Assembly (NCBI GenBank): GCA_964600645.1
Contig: CAZRJL010000016.1
Coordinates: 1-19,252 of the forward strand
DNA from: UBA12151 sp964600645
GTDB taxonomy: Bacteria; Patescibacteriota; Minisyncoccia; Moranbacterales; UBA9337
Direction of reading: 5' to 3'
Length of the DNA: 19,252 nt
In this document: piece after piece, positions 1 to 7,649 of the stretch
Layout of the letters: every line of letters begins with the position of its first letter
How positions within the stretch are numbered: the stretch's first letter is position 1
Program-made: the position numbers and the translations under genes
Notes under the pieces: model-generated
The model's input: only the letters and a program-made list of their open reading frames with translations
Told to the model about the DNA's origin: nothing
Database searches by the model: none

Positions 1-2
1 AA

Positions 3-3000
3 ACTGTTGCATTTGCCGATTCTGCTAATTTTGATTTTCGTTTGGCTGTTTCTGACACTTCCGCCAAAAACGCCGGCACCGACCTCTCTAACGACCCATA
101 CATCCCTTTCAACACCGACATAGACTCAACTTGCCTGCGCAAAGACAATCAATCTCGCGTATCAAACGGCGGAGATGATTTGTGCTACACCCGTCCGCGC
201 ACAACCAGTTGGGACATCGGCGCGGATGAATTGATTACGAAAATTTATCGAAGTGTGGCGCCAGGTGAAGATGAAGTATTGGAAGCCGGCGCTAGTAATC
301 ATTTTAATATTTCCGGCAGTACCGCTACTTTTGATACCGCTCTCGGTAATGATGTCGGTGTAGGCGACGCGCTGGAATATGATGATGACAATAACGGAAC
401 TATAGATGCCAGCGATTCCATTGCCTTTATTACCGCCCGCATTTCTTCCACTGTCTTTACTATCAAAACTGCCACCGGAGGAGTGCCGACAGCTCCCAGC
501 GCCGCTGATGAAATTCATTGGAATATCAATCGCGCTTATACCTCGCTTACTAATGCCGAAGTGGGAACGGAGAATACTCTGATTGACTCGGATCTGAGAA
601 ATTTTGATGCTGGTAATCGCAACATTGCAACGAACAGTGAGCAATGGTATTTTGCCTGTTATGCTCATGGAACCACCGGAGATTCAGCTGCGGTGACGAT
701 TGACGGTTGGACAACCGCTCCGCAAAATTACATTAAAATTTATACGCCAACCTCAATGAGTGAAGTTGGAATAAGTCAAAGGCATCAAGGTAAGTGGGAT
801 GAGGGGAAATATAAAAGAGACGGAATAAGTATGAATACTAGTATCGAGGATGATTATGTACGAATGGAAGGATTGCAAATTAGACATACAAGAAGCAGTG
901 GAACTGGGTATGGTTTTCTCGTTCAAAATGTTTCTAATTCGAGTGATGTTAAGCTTTCAAATAATATTGTAATTGGTGTTTTATCTGGTACGGCAGTTGG
1001 TTATGGAGTTTGGATTAATGATGCCGATGCCAATATTAAGTTTTGGAATAATATTATTTCTGGATTTATAAATCCCGGACAAACCTCACTTGCCGGACTT
1101 TTAAGTACGGCTGCGAATTCAAAAGTGTATACTTATAATAACACAATGCTTGATTGTTATCGCGGTTTCAATATGAATTCCAGTTCGTCTGCAATGAAAA
1201 ACAATATTGCAACCGGCAGTGGCACGAACTATTATTTGGTTGCCAGCGTTATTCATTCAAATAATATTTCTTTTGATGCTACTTCGCCCGATACTTCTTA
1301 TCGCAATTTATCCGTTTCTTTTATTGATAAAACCAATAGTGATTTTCATCTTGCTACAAGTGACACCGCCGCGCGCAATGCTGGCGTTGATTTGTCGCAG
1401 GATTATTGGTTGCCGATAACTACTGATATTGACGGGCATAGTAGAGACGAGGCAATGCCTCGTCTCTACAGCGGGGTTGACATCGGCGCCGATGAATCCG
1501 CTACTCCGATTTACCGCAGTATCGCTCCCAGTATGTCCACCTATCTTGACCGCGGGGTAGATGAATCGGGGACTGACCTGACTATTTCCGGAACAACAAT
1601 GACTTTGGAAAACGCCGCCCCGGACAATGTCGGGGTGGGCGACGTGATCCAATATGACAGCGACGGCAATTCATCCATTGATGCGATTGCGTTTATTTCC
1701 GCCCGCGCATCCAGCACATCGTTTACCGTGCAATCCGCCAAAGGCGGACTGGCCGTCCCCACAAGTGGGGCCGACCAGGACTGGCAAATCTTCCGCGCCT
1801 ACACCACGCTGGACAACGCCGAAGGCGGAGTGGAAAACATCACTAACATTGACGACGACGTGGATGATTTTGATATTTCCGTAAGTCGCGCTGACGGCAA
1901 AGATATTTATGCGAGCAATGAGCAGTGGAATATCGCGGCGTATGCGAATAGCACGACGGCGGATACGGTGGCGGTGACGATTTCCGGCTGGACTACTTAT
2001 CCAACGAACTATATTAAAATTTATACCCCTGTTTCAGCGAGTGAAGTGGGGACGAGCCAGAGGCATCAAGGGGCTTGGGATGATTATAAGTTTAAAATGG
2101 AATATAGCGCGCCAAGTCAAAGTCATGCTGTTTTGAATTTAACGAACGCTGGTTATGCCAGGGCGGATGGATTGCAAATATCAACTGATAATAATGGATA
2201 TAGCGGAATCGGAGGCATTATTCATGGTACTGGCGACATCATGTATATTTCAAACAATATTATTAAAAGTATCAGCCAGGGTTTAGGGGATACCGAATAT
2301 GGCATTTCAGGCTCAAATACAGCAGGAGGAAATTACTCTTATGATATTCGTATTTGGAATAATATAATCTATGATTTTGAGTCATCAACTAGCCGCGGGA
2401 TATATGTTTATTACAATTCTGGTCCTACCGTTTATAATAATACGATTTACAATTGTCAAACCGGAATGGGCGGGAATTTAGGTGCTTTTCTTGCCAAGAA
2501 TAATATCGTGTCCGGCAGTCTGACGGCGGATTACGAAAGTGCTGATTTTCGTTCCGGTTCAACAAATAATCTCTCATCCGATGGCACAGCGGACGATGAT
2601 CCTGATATGGCCAATTCAATTATTGATGCCATCGTCGCCTTCGCCGACGCCACCAACCACGACTTTCATTTGGACAGTGCCGACACCGGTGCGCGTGACG
2701 GGGGGGTGAATTTGTGGAATGATTCTGTTTTGTCGGTAAGGGAAGATATTGATGGGGAGCCTCGCAGTGAGCAGGGGGGTTGGGATATTGGAGCGGATGA
2801 AGGGATTTTTTATCAAAGTAATGTCGCGGGACACGGAACGGCGACGATGCAAATGTCGCTCACTGACAAAATGACAGACGGCTTGGTGGGAATGTGGAGC
2901 TTTGACGGTCCGGATATCTCCGGCACCACCGCCTATGACCGCAGCCCCGCCGGAGGCAACGACGGAACAATCACCGGCGCCATGCCGGTAATCGGCAAAA

Positions 3001-3563
3001 AAGGCCAAGCGTTGAGTTTTAACGGAACGACGGATTTTGTGAATGTTGGTTCAGGTTCTAACGTTGACGATTTGGGTCCAATAACAGTTTCCGCATGGGT
3101 TTATCCAAGATCGGAAGGTGAAGGCGGATACGGATCTGTAATTGCAAAAGGTGGTGATGTCGGCACTGCTAATGGTAATTGGGTTTTACAGAATTATCCC
3201 GGATATGGAGATTTTAGACCAATTTTCAATAAGGGATATGCTACACAATTATTGCGACGGCGTGCTAATGCTGGTTGTGATTTGAATGAATGGTGTTATC
3301 TATCAATGACTTGGGATGGTTCGGCAAGCGCAACGAATATTCATATGTATATCAATGGAAGTGAAACAGGTTATGATTTTAGTCAGGATGGGACAGGAGT
3401 GAAGAATACAGATGCGGCAGTTAATTTATATATTGGGAATAATAGTGCTCAAGCAAGAACGTTTGATGGTCAAATTGACGAAGTCCGTGTGTATAGTCGT
3501 ATATTGTCTTCCGATGAAATCTTGCGACTGTATAATTTGGGGAGTGTGGAGTATGTTAGATAA
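3..3563 (+). CDS. Large secreted modular beta-helix protein with C-terminal LamG-like domain (5' end outside window)
   Basis: The frame is open to the left edge, and the first visible codons belong to a repeat module, so the true start and any signal peptide lie upstream. About 1,186 residues are visible. Modules of about 1.27-1.3 kb repeat. Each has a linker with DFHL/DFRL...D, then a DIGADE motif (codons starting at 213, 1479 and 2784), then IYRS(I/V)AP, VGVGD, a D-rich turn, NEQW/SEQW and SQRHQG; a beta-helix stretch rich in NNII and YNNT follows. After the third DIGADE a LamG/concanavalin A-like jellyroll domain begins near 2877 (GLVGMWSFDG) and runs to the stop, ending DEVRVYSRILSSDEILRLYN. 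Families of this kind are extracellular and often bind or cleave polysaccharide, but no catalytic residues can be assigned, so adhesion or glycan binding is an inference. The stop codon overlaps the next gene. A palindromic insert lies in frame at 1441-1469, and base composition alternates along the gene. Confidence 0.85.
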   Translation, partial: TVAFADSANFDFRLAVSDTSAKNAGTDLSNDPYIPFNTDIDSTCLRKDNQSRVSNGGDDLCYTRPRTTSWDIGADELITKIYRSVAPGEDEVLEAGASNHFNISGSTATFDTALGNDVGVGDALEYDDDNNGTIDASDSIAFITARISSTVFTIKTATGGVPTAPSAADEIHWNINRAYTSLTNAEVGTENTLIDSDLRNFDAGNRNIATNSEQWYFACYAHGTTGDSAAVTIDGWTTAPQNYIKIYTPTSMSEVGISQRHQGKWDEGKYKRDGISMNTSIEDDYVRMEGLQIRHTRSSGTGYGFLVQNVSNSSDVKLSNNIVIGVLSGTAVGYGVWINDADANIKFWNNIISGFINPGQTSLAGLLSTAANSKVYTYNNTMLDCYRGFNMNSSSSAMKNNIATGSGTNYYLVASVIHSNNISFDATSPDTSYRNLSVSFIDKTNSDFHLATSDTAARNAGVDLSQDYWLPITTDIDGHSRDEAMPRLYSGVDIGADESATPIYRSIAPSMSTYLDRGVDESGTDLTISGTTMTLENAAPDNVGVGDVIQYDSDGNSSIDAIAFISARASSTSFTVQSAKGGLAVPTSGADQDWQIFRAYTTLDNAEGGVENITNIDDDVDDFDISVSRADGKDIYASNEQWNIAAYANSTTADTVAVTISGWTTYPTNYIKIYTPVSASEVGTSQRHQGAWDDYKFKMEYSAPSQSHAVLNLTNAGYARADGLQISTDNNGYSGIGGIIHGTGDIMYISNNIIKSISQGLGDTEYGISGSNTAGGNYSYDIRIWNNIIYDFESSTSRGIYVYYNSGPTVYNNTIYNCQTGMGGNLGAFLAKNNIVSGSLTADYESADFRSGSTNNLSSDGTADDDPDMANSIIDAIVAFADATNHDFHLDSADTGARDGGVNLWNDSVLSVREDIDGEPRSEQGGWDIGADEGIFYQSNVAGHGTATMQMSLTDKMTDGLVGMWSFDGPDISGTTAYDRSPAGGNDGTITGAMPVIGKKGQALSFNGTTDFVNVGSGSNVDDLGPITVSAWVYPRSEGEGGYGSVIAKGGDVGTANGNWVLQNYPGYGDFRPIFNKGYATQLLRRRANAGCDLNEWCYLSMTWDGSASATNIHMYINGSETGYDFSQDGTGVKNTDAAVNLYIGNNSAQARTFDGQIDEVRVYSRILSSDEILRLYNLGSVEYVR
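1441..1469. repeat. Perfect palindromic element inside a coding region
   Basis: The left arm GTAGAGACGAGGCA (1441-1454) is the exact reverse complement of TGCCTCGTCTCTAC (1456-1469), around a single A. The element is translated as part of SRDEAMPRLY, between the conserved DIDG and DIGADE motifs of the second module. The matching place in the third module has only a short EPRSEQGG linker. Removing 30 nt restores a short in-frame linker. It looks like a small REP/MITE-like palindrome that landed in a tolerant loop. From memory, GTAGAGACG...CGTCTCTAC palindromes recur in several bacterial genomes, but this was not searched. Confidence 0.8.
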
Positions 3564-5520
3564 AAAAACTTTTCATAAAAAAATGAAAAAAGTAAAGAAA
3601 ATAATCATTGTTTTTATTGTATGTGTTTGGGCACATTGCTTGTTTGGATTTGCGGAAGCGCATGCATCCGTTACTCCTGTAATACTTTATACTGATATCG
3701 TAGCTGGACCGACCAGTGGTGGAGAAAACAATAATGGAGCCTATCTAAATATTTTTGGGTATAATTTTGGAACTACTGGCTTAGGAATAACCACGAAAGT
3801 TTATATTAATAATATTGAAGTGGCTGATTACAAAGTGCTTCAAAATGCGAAGGCACAGCCATTTTCTGTAGCTAATGGACCGATATTGCAGCAAATAGGC
3901 GTGCAAATTGGAAACATAGGAGGTCTTGCCGTTGGATCTTCCGGGGTAATAAAAGTATCAGTAAACGGAGTGGATTCAAATACTGATCATAGTTTTATTA
4001 ATCAGCCAGGAGATATTATTTATGTTTCTCTTTACGGAAGTGATTCTACCGGTGATGGTAGTTTTAATAATCCGTATCGCTATGTTCAGACACCTACAGT
4101 TGATAATCCGGTATATATTAATTGGAATGCTGGCGATACGATCGTGATGATGTCCGGCGATTGGTATGACCAAGGTAATGGCGCATATTTCTTGAATATA
4201 TTAAGTACGAAAGATGGTGATGAGCCGAATGGTTTATCGGGTCATGGGTATATGACTATCACTGGATATCCAGGAGAAGAAGTGAATATTTTTGCGCACG
4301 GCAATGGTACGAGTCAGTGGGGTGGTATCAGAGCCCCGGGGACGAGTTTTCCCGATAAGAATAATTATTTCGTAGTATCTAATCTTAACATTCATTGTGA
4401 TGATAACGATGGTCTTGATAATATTGGAGATGGTGGTATACAAAACAATTACTCAGGGGATTATTGGAGAATAGTTAATAATTATCTCACCGCAGATGTT
4501 ACGCGATTAATACGAGCGGGAGGTATTTCCGGATCACTCAGAAATTCGGTTGTTTATGGAAATAAATTGGATAAAATAGGTGGAGGAACTGAAATGCATG
4601 ATATTTATTTGTATAATACGAGCCATGATTCAGAGATAGCTTATAACTATTTTAGTACTAACCCTACAGCTGGTAGCGGAGTGCAGTTTTACGATGACAG
4701 TACATTTGATAGTATGTCCGTTCATCACAATTATTTTAATGGCATTGGGAAGCATGCAATAAACCTAGCGACTACCGGTCTTACAAATTTTGAAGCCTAT
4801 AATAATATTGTTAAAGACGCTTATGAGGCAGGAGTAAGAACAGGCGTTTATACTCTGGTTAATAATGCTTATATAACAAATAACACATTTTATAATTGCA
4901 CCAGGGGAATGTCGCCGGTTCGTGGATGTATTTTTAATACCGCTCAATTTTTGGATGAAAATAAAACTTTTCATTTTGAAAATAATATTATCCATATGTA
5001 TTCAACGAATGGTTGGTATTATTATCCTTATACTACGCCGGACACGGGAATATTTTTTGATAATAATTTATACTATCATGGAAATGTTTCCACGATACCC
5101 GCAAGGGAAATAAATGAAGTAATTGGAGATCCAAAATTTATGAATATCGGAGTTGATTCTGAAAATTTGGCTATCCAATTATCAAGTGCGGCAAAGGATT
5201 CGGCGAAAAATCCAAGCGTAGCGGTTTCAAATGATTTTATTTTTACACTCAGGCCGGTTAATGGAGTGTATGACATCGGAGCTTTCGAATATGTTTCAAC
5301 TGAAGAAACCTGTTTCGACAATATTCAAAATCAAGATGAAACCGGAGTTGATTGCGGAGGAGTTTGTGAGGCTTGCGTTGTTCCGACAACCTACGACCTC
5401 ACCAATTTCATCAGCGCCATCACTAATTGGCTGGGAATCGGAAATGCAACTTCCGATGTTAATTCTGACGGGGTTGTGAATAGCCGGGATTTGGGGGTGA
5501 TGATGTCGGGTTGGGAATAG
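3553..5520 (+). CDS. Secreted TIG-like / right-handed beta-helix protein with Cys-rich and dockerin-like C-terminal tail
   Basis: A protein of 655 residues when started at the ATG at 3553. That start gives a typical signal peptide: a Lys-rich n-region, hydrophobic residues 17-33 and a likely cut after AEAHA (38|39). The frame is open further upstream, but an earlier start would bury the signal peptide. Residues about 41-150 look like an IPT/TIG beta-sandwich (FGYNFG, KVYINN). Residues 157-179 (YVSLYGSDSTGDGS...NPYRY) are the usual entry to pectin-lyase-like helices. Residues about 200-560 hold NNY/NNIV/NNTFYN beta-helix turns. The tail has four Cys (587, 601, 605, 608) in an NQDETGVDCGGVC module, then one dockerin calcium loop DVNSDGVVNSRD (635-646). 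Its ATG overlaps the upstream gene by 11 nt, suggesting translational coupling. It is probably exported and surface-held. Enzyme activity (lyase or hydrolase) cannot be shown. Confidence 0.85.
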   Translation: MLDKKTFHKKMKKVKKIIIVFIVCVWAHCLFGFAEAHASVTPVILYTDIVAGPTSGGENNNGAYLNIFGYNFGTTGLGITTKVYINNIEVADYKVLQNAKAQPFSVANGPILQQIGVQIGNIGGLAVGSSGVIKVSVNGVDSNTDHSFINQPGDIIYVSLYGSDSTGDGSFNNPYRYVQTPTVDNPVYINWNAGDTIVMMSGDWYDQGNGAYFLNILSTKDGDEPNGLSGHGYMTITGYPGEEVNIFAHGNGTSQWGGIRAPGTSFPDKNNYFVVSNLNIHCDDNDGLDNIGDGGIQNNYSGDYWRIVNNYLTADVTRLIRAGGISGSLRNSVVYGNKLDKIGGGTEMHDIYLYNTSHDSEIAYNYFSTNPTAGSGVQFYDDSTFDSMSVHHNYFNGIGKHAINLATTGLTNFEAYNNIVKDAYEAGVRTGVYTLVNNAYITNNTFYNCTRGMSPVRGCIFNTAQFLDENKTFHFENNIIHMYSTNGWYYYPYTTPDTGIFFDNNLYYHGNVSTIPAREINEVIGDPKFMNIGVDSENLAIQLSSAAKDSAKNPSVAVSNDFIFTLRPVNGVYDIGAFEYVSTEETCFDNIQNQDETGVDCGGVCEACVVPTTYDLTNFISAITNWLGIGNATSDVNSDGVVNSRDLGVMMSGWE

Positions 5521-5563
5521 TAAAATAGAGAAGTAGGGTGTTTACTTGACAAAAATAGCCATT

Positions 5564-5616
5564 ATGTAATAAACTAGCACTATAATATAACAAATAATGT
5601 AATAAACTAGCACTAT
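5564..5616 (+). promoter_or_regulatory. Two 20-bp direct repeats at the promoter and start codon of the AAA ATPase gene (candidate operator)
   Basis: ATGTAATAAACTAGCACTAT occurs identically at 5564-5583 and 5597-5616, exactly 33 bp apart, about three helical turns. With one mismatch the match extends left to 5561 and 5594. The first copy runs into a perfect TATAAT (5581-5586); the second covers the ATG at 5615. If that TATAAT is the -10, the mRNA would start near 5593 with a leader of about 22 nt and no Shine-Dalgarno. A protein on these repeats would block both transcription and initiation, so autoregulation is a reasonable guess. Confidence 0.6.
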
Positions 5617-6955
5617 GTTCAATAGAAATATTATAAGGCATTTGGAACAATGGAAGACTAAAAAACATCGAAAACCCTTGGTTTTGCGTGGCGCCAGACA
5701 AGTGGGAAAAACCTCGGCGGTCAAAATATTTGCCGAGAAAAATTTTGATGATCTGATATATATCAATTTGGATAAAGCCGAAGATTTTAATTTATTCAAG
5801 GATGTGCAGTCGCTTGCAGAATTTGAAAAAACGGCGGATATCGGACTTGGAAAAAAAATAATTCCCGGAGCAACCTTGGTTTTTATCGATGAAATACAAA
5901 ATACGCCGAATCTGATCGAGCTTTTGCGATTTTTTTATGAAGAGCTCGGCGAGCTTCACGTGATTGCTGCCGGATCTTTGCTGGAAGTGAAAATCGAAAA
6001 ACAAGGATTGGAAATGCCAGTCGGAAGAGTTGAATACGCATATATGTATCCGCTGACCTTTTTTGAATTTCTTGAGGCTGTCGGCGAGAAAAAACTTTTG
6101 GAATATCTTACGAGTGTTTCTTTGCAGGAAAAAATGATACCAAGCGGAATTCATAATCGGGCGTTGGAACTTTTCAATGATTATTCGCGAATTGGCGGAA
6201 TGCCGGAAGCAGTTTCGTTGTATGTCCAAAAAGGATCGCAAGATGATTTGAATTCTCTTTATGCCTCACTACTCATTGCTTATACCGAGGATATTTATAA
6301 ATATTCTTCGCAAGCGGATGTGAAGTATATCAGACACGCATTAGAACAGTCGCCATATTTTGCCGGCGAAAGAATTACATATGAAAAATTCGGCGGGTCT
6401 AATTTCAGAAGCCGGGAAATGAGTGAAGCTTTCGGAGTATTGGAAAAGGCGATGATTGTGAATCAAATTGAAGCGACCGAGTCACGCCAGCTCCCGATAA
6501 TTGCCAAGAAAAAAAGAGCAAAAAAACTTCTCTATTTGGATGTGGGATTTGTCAATTTTAAAAATAATATTCAAGCGGAATATTTGAATTTGAAGAATTT
6601 GAGCGACGTGTATCGTGGAAAAATAGCCGAACAAATTGTGGGACAGAATTTGATTACTGGCAATGTTTATTCTCAGAGACAACTGCATTATTGGGCGAAG
6701 GAAAAGCCGGAAGGATCAGCAGAAGTTGATTTTTGTTTTTCTTCCGGCGGAAGTATTTTTGGAATTGAAGTCAAATCCGGACATTCAGCCAGATTAAAAT
6801 CGCTTTTCAGTTTTGCTGATAGTGTTTTAAAAAGCAAATTAATTAGGATTTATGGCGGATCTTTGAAAAACGAACAAATCACAAGCGGTGGAAAAAAATA
6901 TAATCTTTTGTCCGTGCCGTTCTATTTGGTGAATAGGATTTTTGGTATAGAATAA
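5615..6955 (+). CDS. AAA_14 / DUF4143-family ATPase
   Basis: A protein of 446 residues, normal for this family. The N-terminal P-loop domain has Walker A GARQVGKTS (residues 26-34) and Walker B LVFIDE (88-93), then an AAGS sensor-like segment (118-121) and a GRV segment (137-139). The C-terminal DUF4143-type half includes RGKIAEQ (334-340) and a PD-(D/E)XK-like pattern, EVDF (370-373) and EVKSG (385-389), typical of the restriction-endonuclease-like fold at the end of these proteins. The family is very common and patchily distributed in bacteria and archaea, and its biological role is not established. It carries no membrane segment and appears cytosolic. It is flanked by a short promoter region with direct repeats and, downstream, by gene debris, which fits a mobile accessory gene between envelope genes. 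The start at 5615 is the first ATG and gives the normal family N-terminus. Confidence 0.9.
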   Translation: MFNRNIIRHLEQWKTKKHRKPLVLRGARQVGKTSAVKIFAEKNFDDLIYINLDKAEDFNLFKDVQSLAEFEKTADIGLGKKIIPGATLVFIDEIQNTPNLIELLRFFYEELGELHVIAAGSLLEVKIEKQGLEMPVGRVEYAYMYPLTFFEFLEAVGEKKLLEYLTSVSLQEKMIPSGIHNRALELFNDYSRIGGMPEAVSLYVQKGSQDDLNSLYASLLIAYTEDIYKYSSQADVKYIRHALEQSPYFAGERITYEKFGGSNFRSREMSEAFGVLEKAMIVNQIEATESRQLPIIAKKKRAKKLLYLDVGFVNFKNNIQAEYLNLKNLSDVYRGKIAEQIVGQNLITGNVYSQRQLHYWAKEKPEGSAEVDFCFSSGGSIFGIEVKSGHSARLKSLFSFADSVLKSKLIRIYGGSLKNEQITSGGKKYNLLSVPFYLVNRIFGIE

Positions 6956-6966
6956 GAGTAAAAGAG

Positions 6967-7047
6967 TTCCGGGCTTATAATCGTGCGCTGTCTTCCGATG
7001 AAATTTTGCGACTGTATAATTTGGGAAGTGTGGAATATGTTAGGTAG
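6967..7047 (+). pseudogene. 3' remnant of a LamG-domain gene
   Basis: Reading from 6967 gives FRAYNRALSSDEILRLYN followed by LGSVEYVR and a stop at 7045-7047. This matches the last residues of the large protein ending at 3563. Over 6991-7047 versus 3507-3563 there are 5 differences in 57 bases, all synonymous (including AGA/AGG and TAA/TAG). Only this tail is present; there is no start and no domain body. It lies 11 nt after the ATPase stop. It is best read as what is left of a paralogous LamG gene after deletion or recombination. Confidence 0.8.
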
Positions 7048-7084
7048 AATTTTTAATTTTTAATTTTTTAATTTTTTAATTTTT
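7048..7084. repeat. (AATTTTT)n low-complexity tract
   Basis: Five tandem units of AATTTTT or AATTTTTT (7, 7, 8, 8 and 7 nt) follow directly on the remnant's stop codon. The rest of 7085-7199 is also very AT-rich and holds no gene I can support. The T-run could help end transcription, but I see no stem before it. Confidence 0.75.
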
Positions 7085-7140
7085 GAAATAAATCTTAAAT
7101 CTGAATTTTTAAAAAAAAATGATGGAAGGTTTAGAAATTA

Positions 7141-7166
7141 AAAAATTAGAGTTTATTTACAAAATT
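7141..7166 (+). repeat. Left copy of a 26-bp near-direct repeat flanking the four-helix-bundle pseudogene
   Basis: AAAAATTAGAGTTTATTTAC plus AAAATT. The copy at 7521-7546 differs at two bases only (GT versus AC in the middle). The copies are 380 bp apart and bracket the broken gene at 7200-7513. Confidence 0.6.
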
Positions 7167-7199
7167 GCAAGAATTAAAAATTATAAAATTAACAAAACT

Positions 7200-7513
7200 A
7201 TGAAATATGATTTGGAGGAAAGGTGTGCAAAATTCGGAGAGGATGTGATAATTTTTTGTAAAACTGTTAAGAAAAATGATTTTGCAGTGTGGGAGCGAAT
7301 TATATGGAGGCAAATCAAGCAAGTTCAAAGAAAGATTTTCAGAATAAAATAAGGATTTCTCAAAAAGAGGCAAATGAGTCTAAGCATTGGTTTCGTATGA
7401 TTTCTACTGTTGATGAGGCGCAAAAAGAAAAATGTCGGAATTTGTGGAAAGAGGCACATGAGCTGACGCTTATTTTTGCAAAAATTTCTCGAAATTGTAA
7501 AGAGAGTAAGTAG
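7200..7513 (+). pseudogene. Four-helix-bundle protein (S23 / 23S rRNA intervening-sequence type), frameshifted by an internal deletion
   Basis: The ATG at 7200 begins MKYDLEERCAKFGEDVIIFC, the standard N-terminus of the small four-helix-bundle family (about 115-125 residues) first met in 23S rRNA intervening sequences. After KTVKKND the family's second helix (normally a dozen or more residues ending ...QLVRSGTS) is missing, and the frame changes. From about 7286 the family continues in another frame as SVGANYMEANQASSKKDFQ, then KEANESKHWFRMI and ELTLIFAKISR, to the stop at 7511-7513. Neither frame alone encodes the whole protein: the first frame stops at 7352 after unrelated residues. A deletion not divisible by three explains this, so the gene is probably dead unless there is a sequencing error. 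Near-direct repeats flank it. Confidence 0.8.
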
Positions 7514-7520
7514 AATTTTT

Positions 7521-7546
7521 AAAAATTAGAACTTATTTACAAAATT
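7521..7546 (+). repeat. Right copy of the 26-bp near-direct repeat flanking the four-helix-bundle pseudogene
   Basis: It matches 7141-7166 at 24 of 26 positions. It is followed by more AT-rich sequence up to the promoter at 7603. Confidence 0.6.
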
Positions 7547-7579
7547 ATAAAATTCAAAAATTAAAAATTAAATCCAGTC

Positions 7580-7608
7580 TTCAATTCTCCTCCTTTTAAT
7601 GATATAAT
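7580..7608 (+). promoter_or_regulatory. Putative promoter of the membrane-anchored hypothetical gene
   Basis: A perfect -10 TATAAT lies at 7603-7608, with a weak -35 TTCAAT at 7580-7585 and a 17-bp spacer. The predicted start near 7615 gives a leader of about 35 nt before the ATG at 7650, with no Shine-Dalgarno sequence. Confidence 0.5.
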
Positions 7609-7649
7609 ATTGCCAGAAGTCGGATTTTTTATATAAAATTAAAAAAACT

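Noticed and set aside
3..3563. Diversity-generating retroelement target
   Set aside because: No reverse transcriptase, template repeat or adenine-biased variable repeat was seen in the window.
5313..5517. Cellulosome component
   Set aside because: The tail has one calcium loop only and no cohesin or scaffoldin is present here; dockerin-like tails are widespread outside cellulosomes.
5546..5586. TTGACA (5546-5551) paired with TATAAT (5581-5586) as one promoter
   Set aside because: The 29-bp spacing is far outside the usual 16-19 bp; I kept only the -10 as a tentative element.
5561..5616. Repeats before the ATPase gene as a short CRISPR array
   Set aside because: Only two copies with a 13-bp gap; no further repeats and no cas genes in the window.
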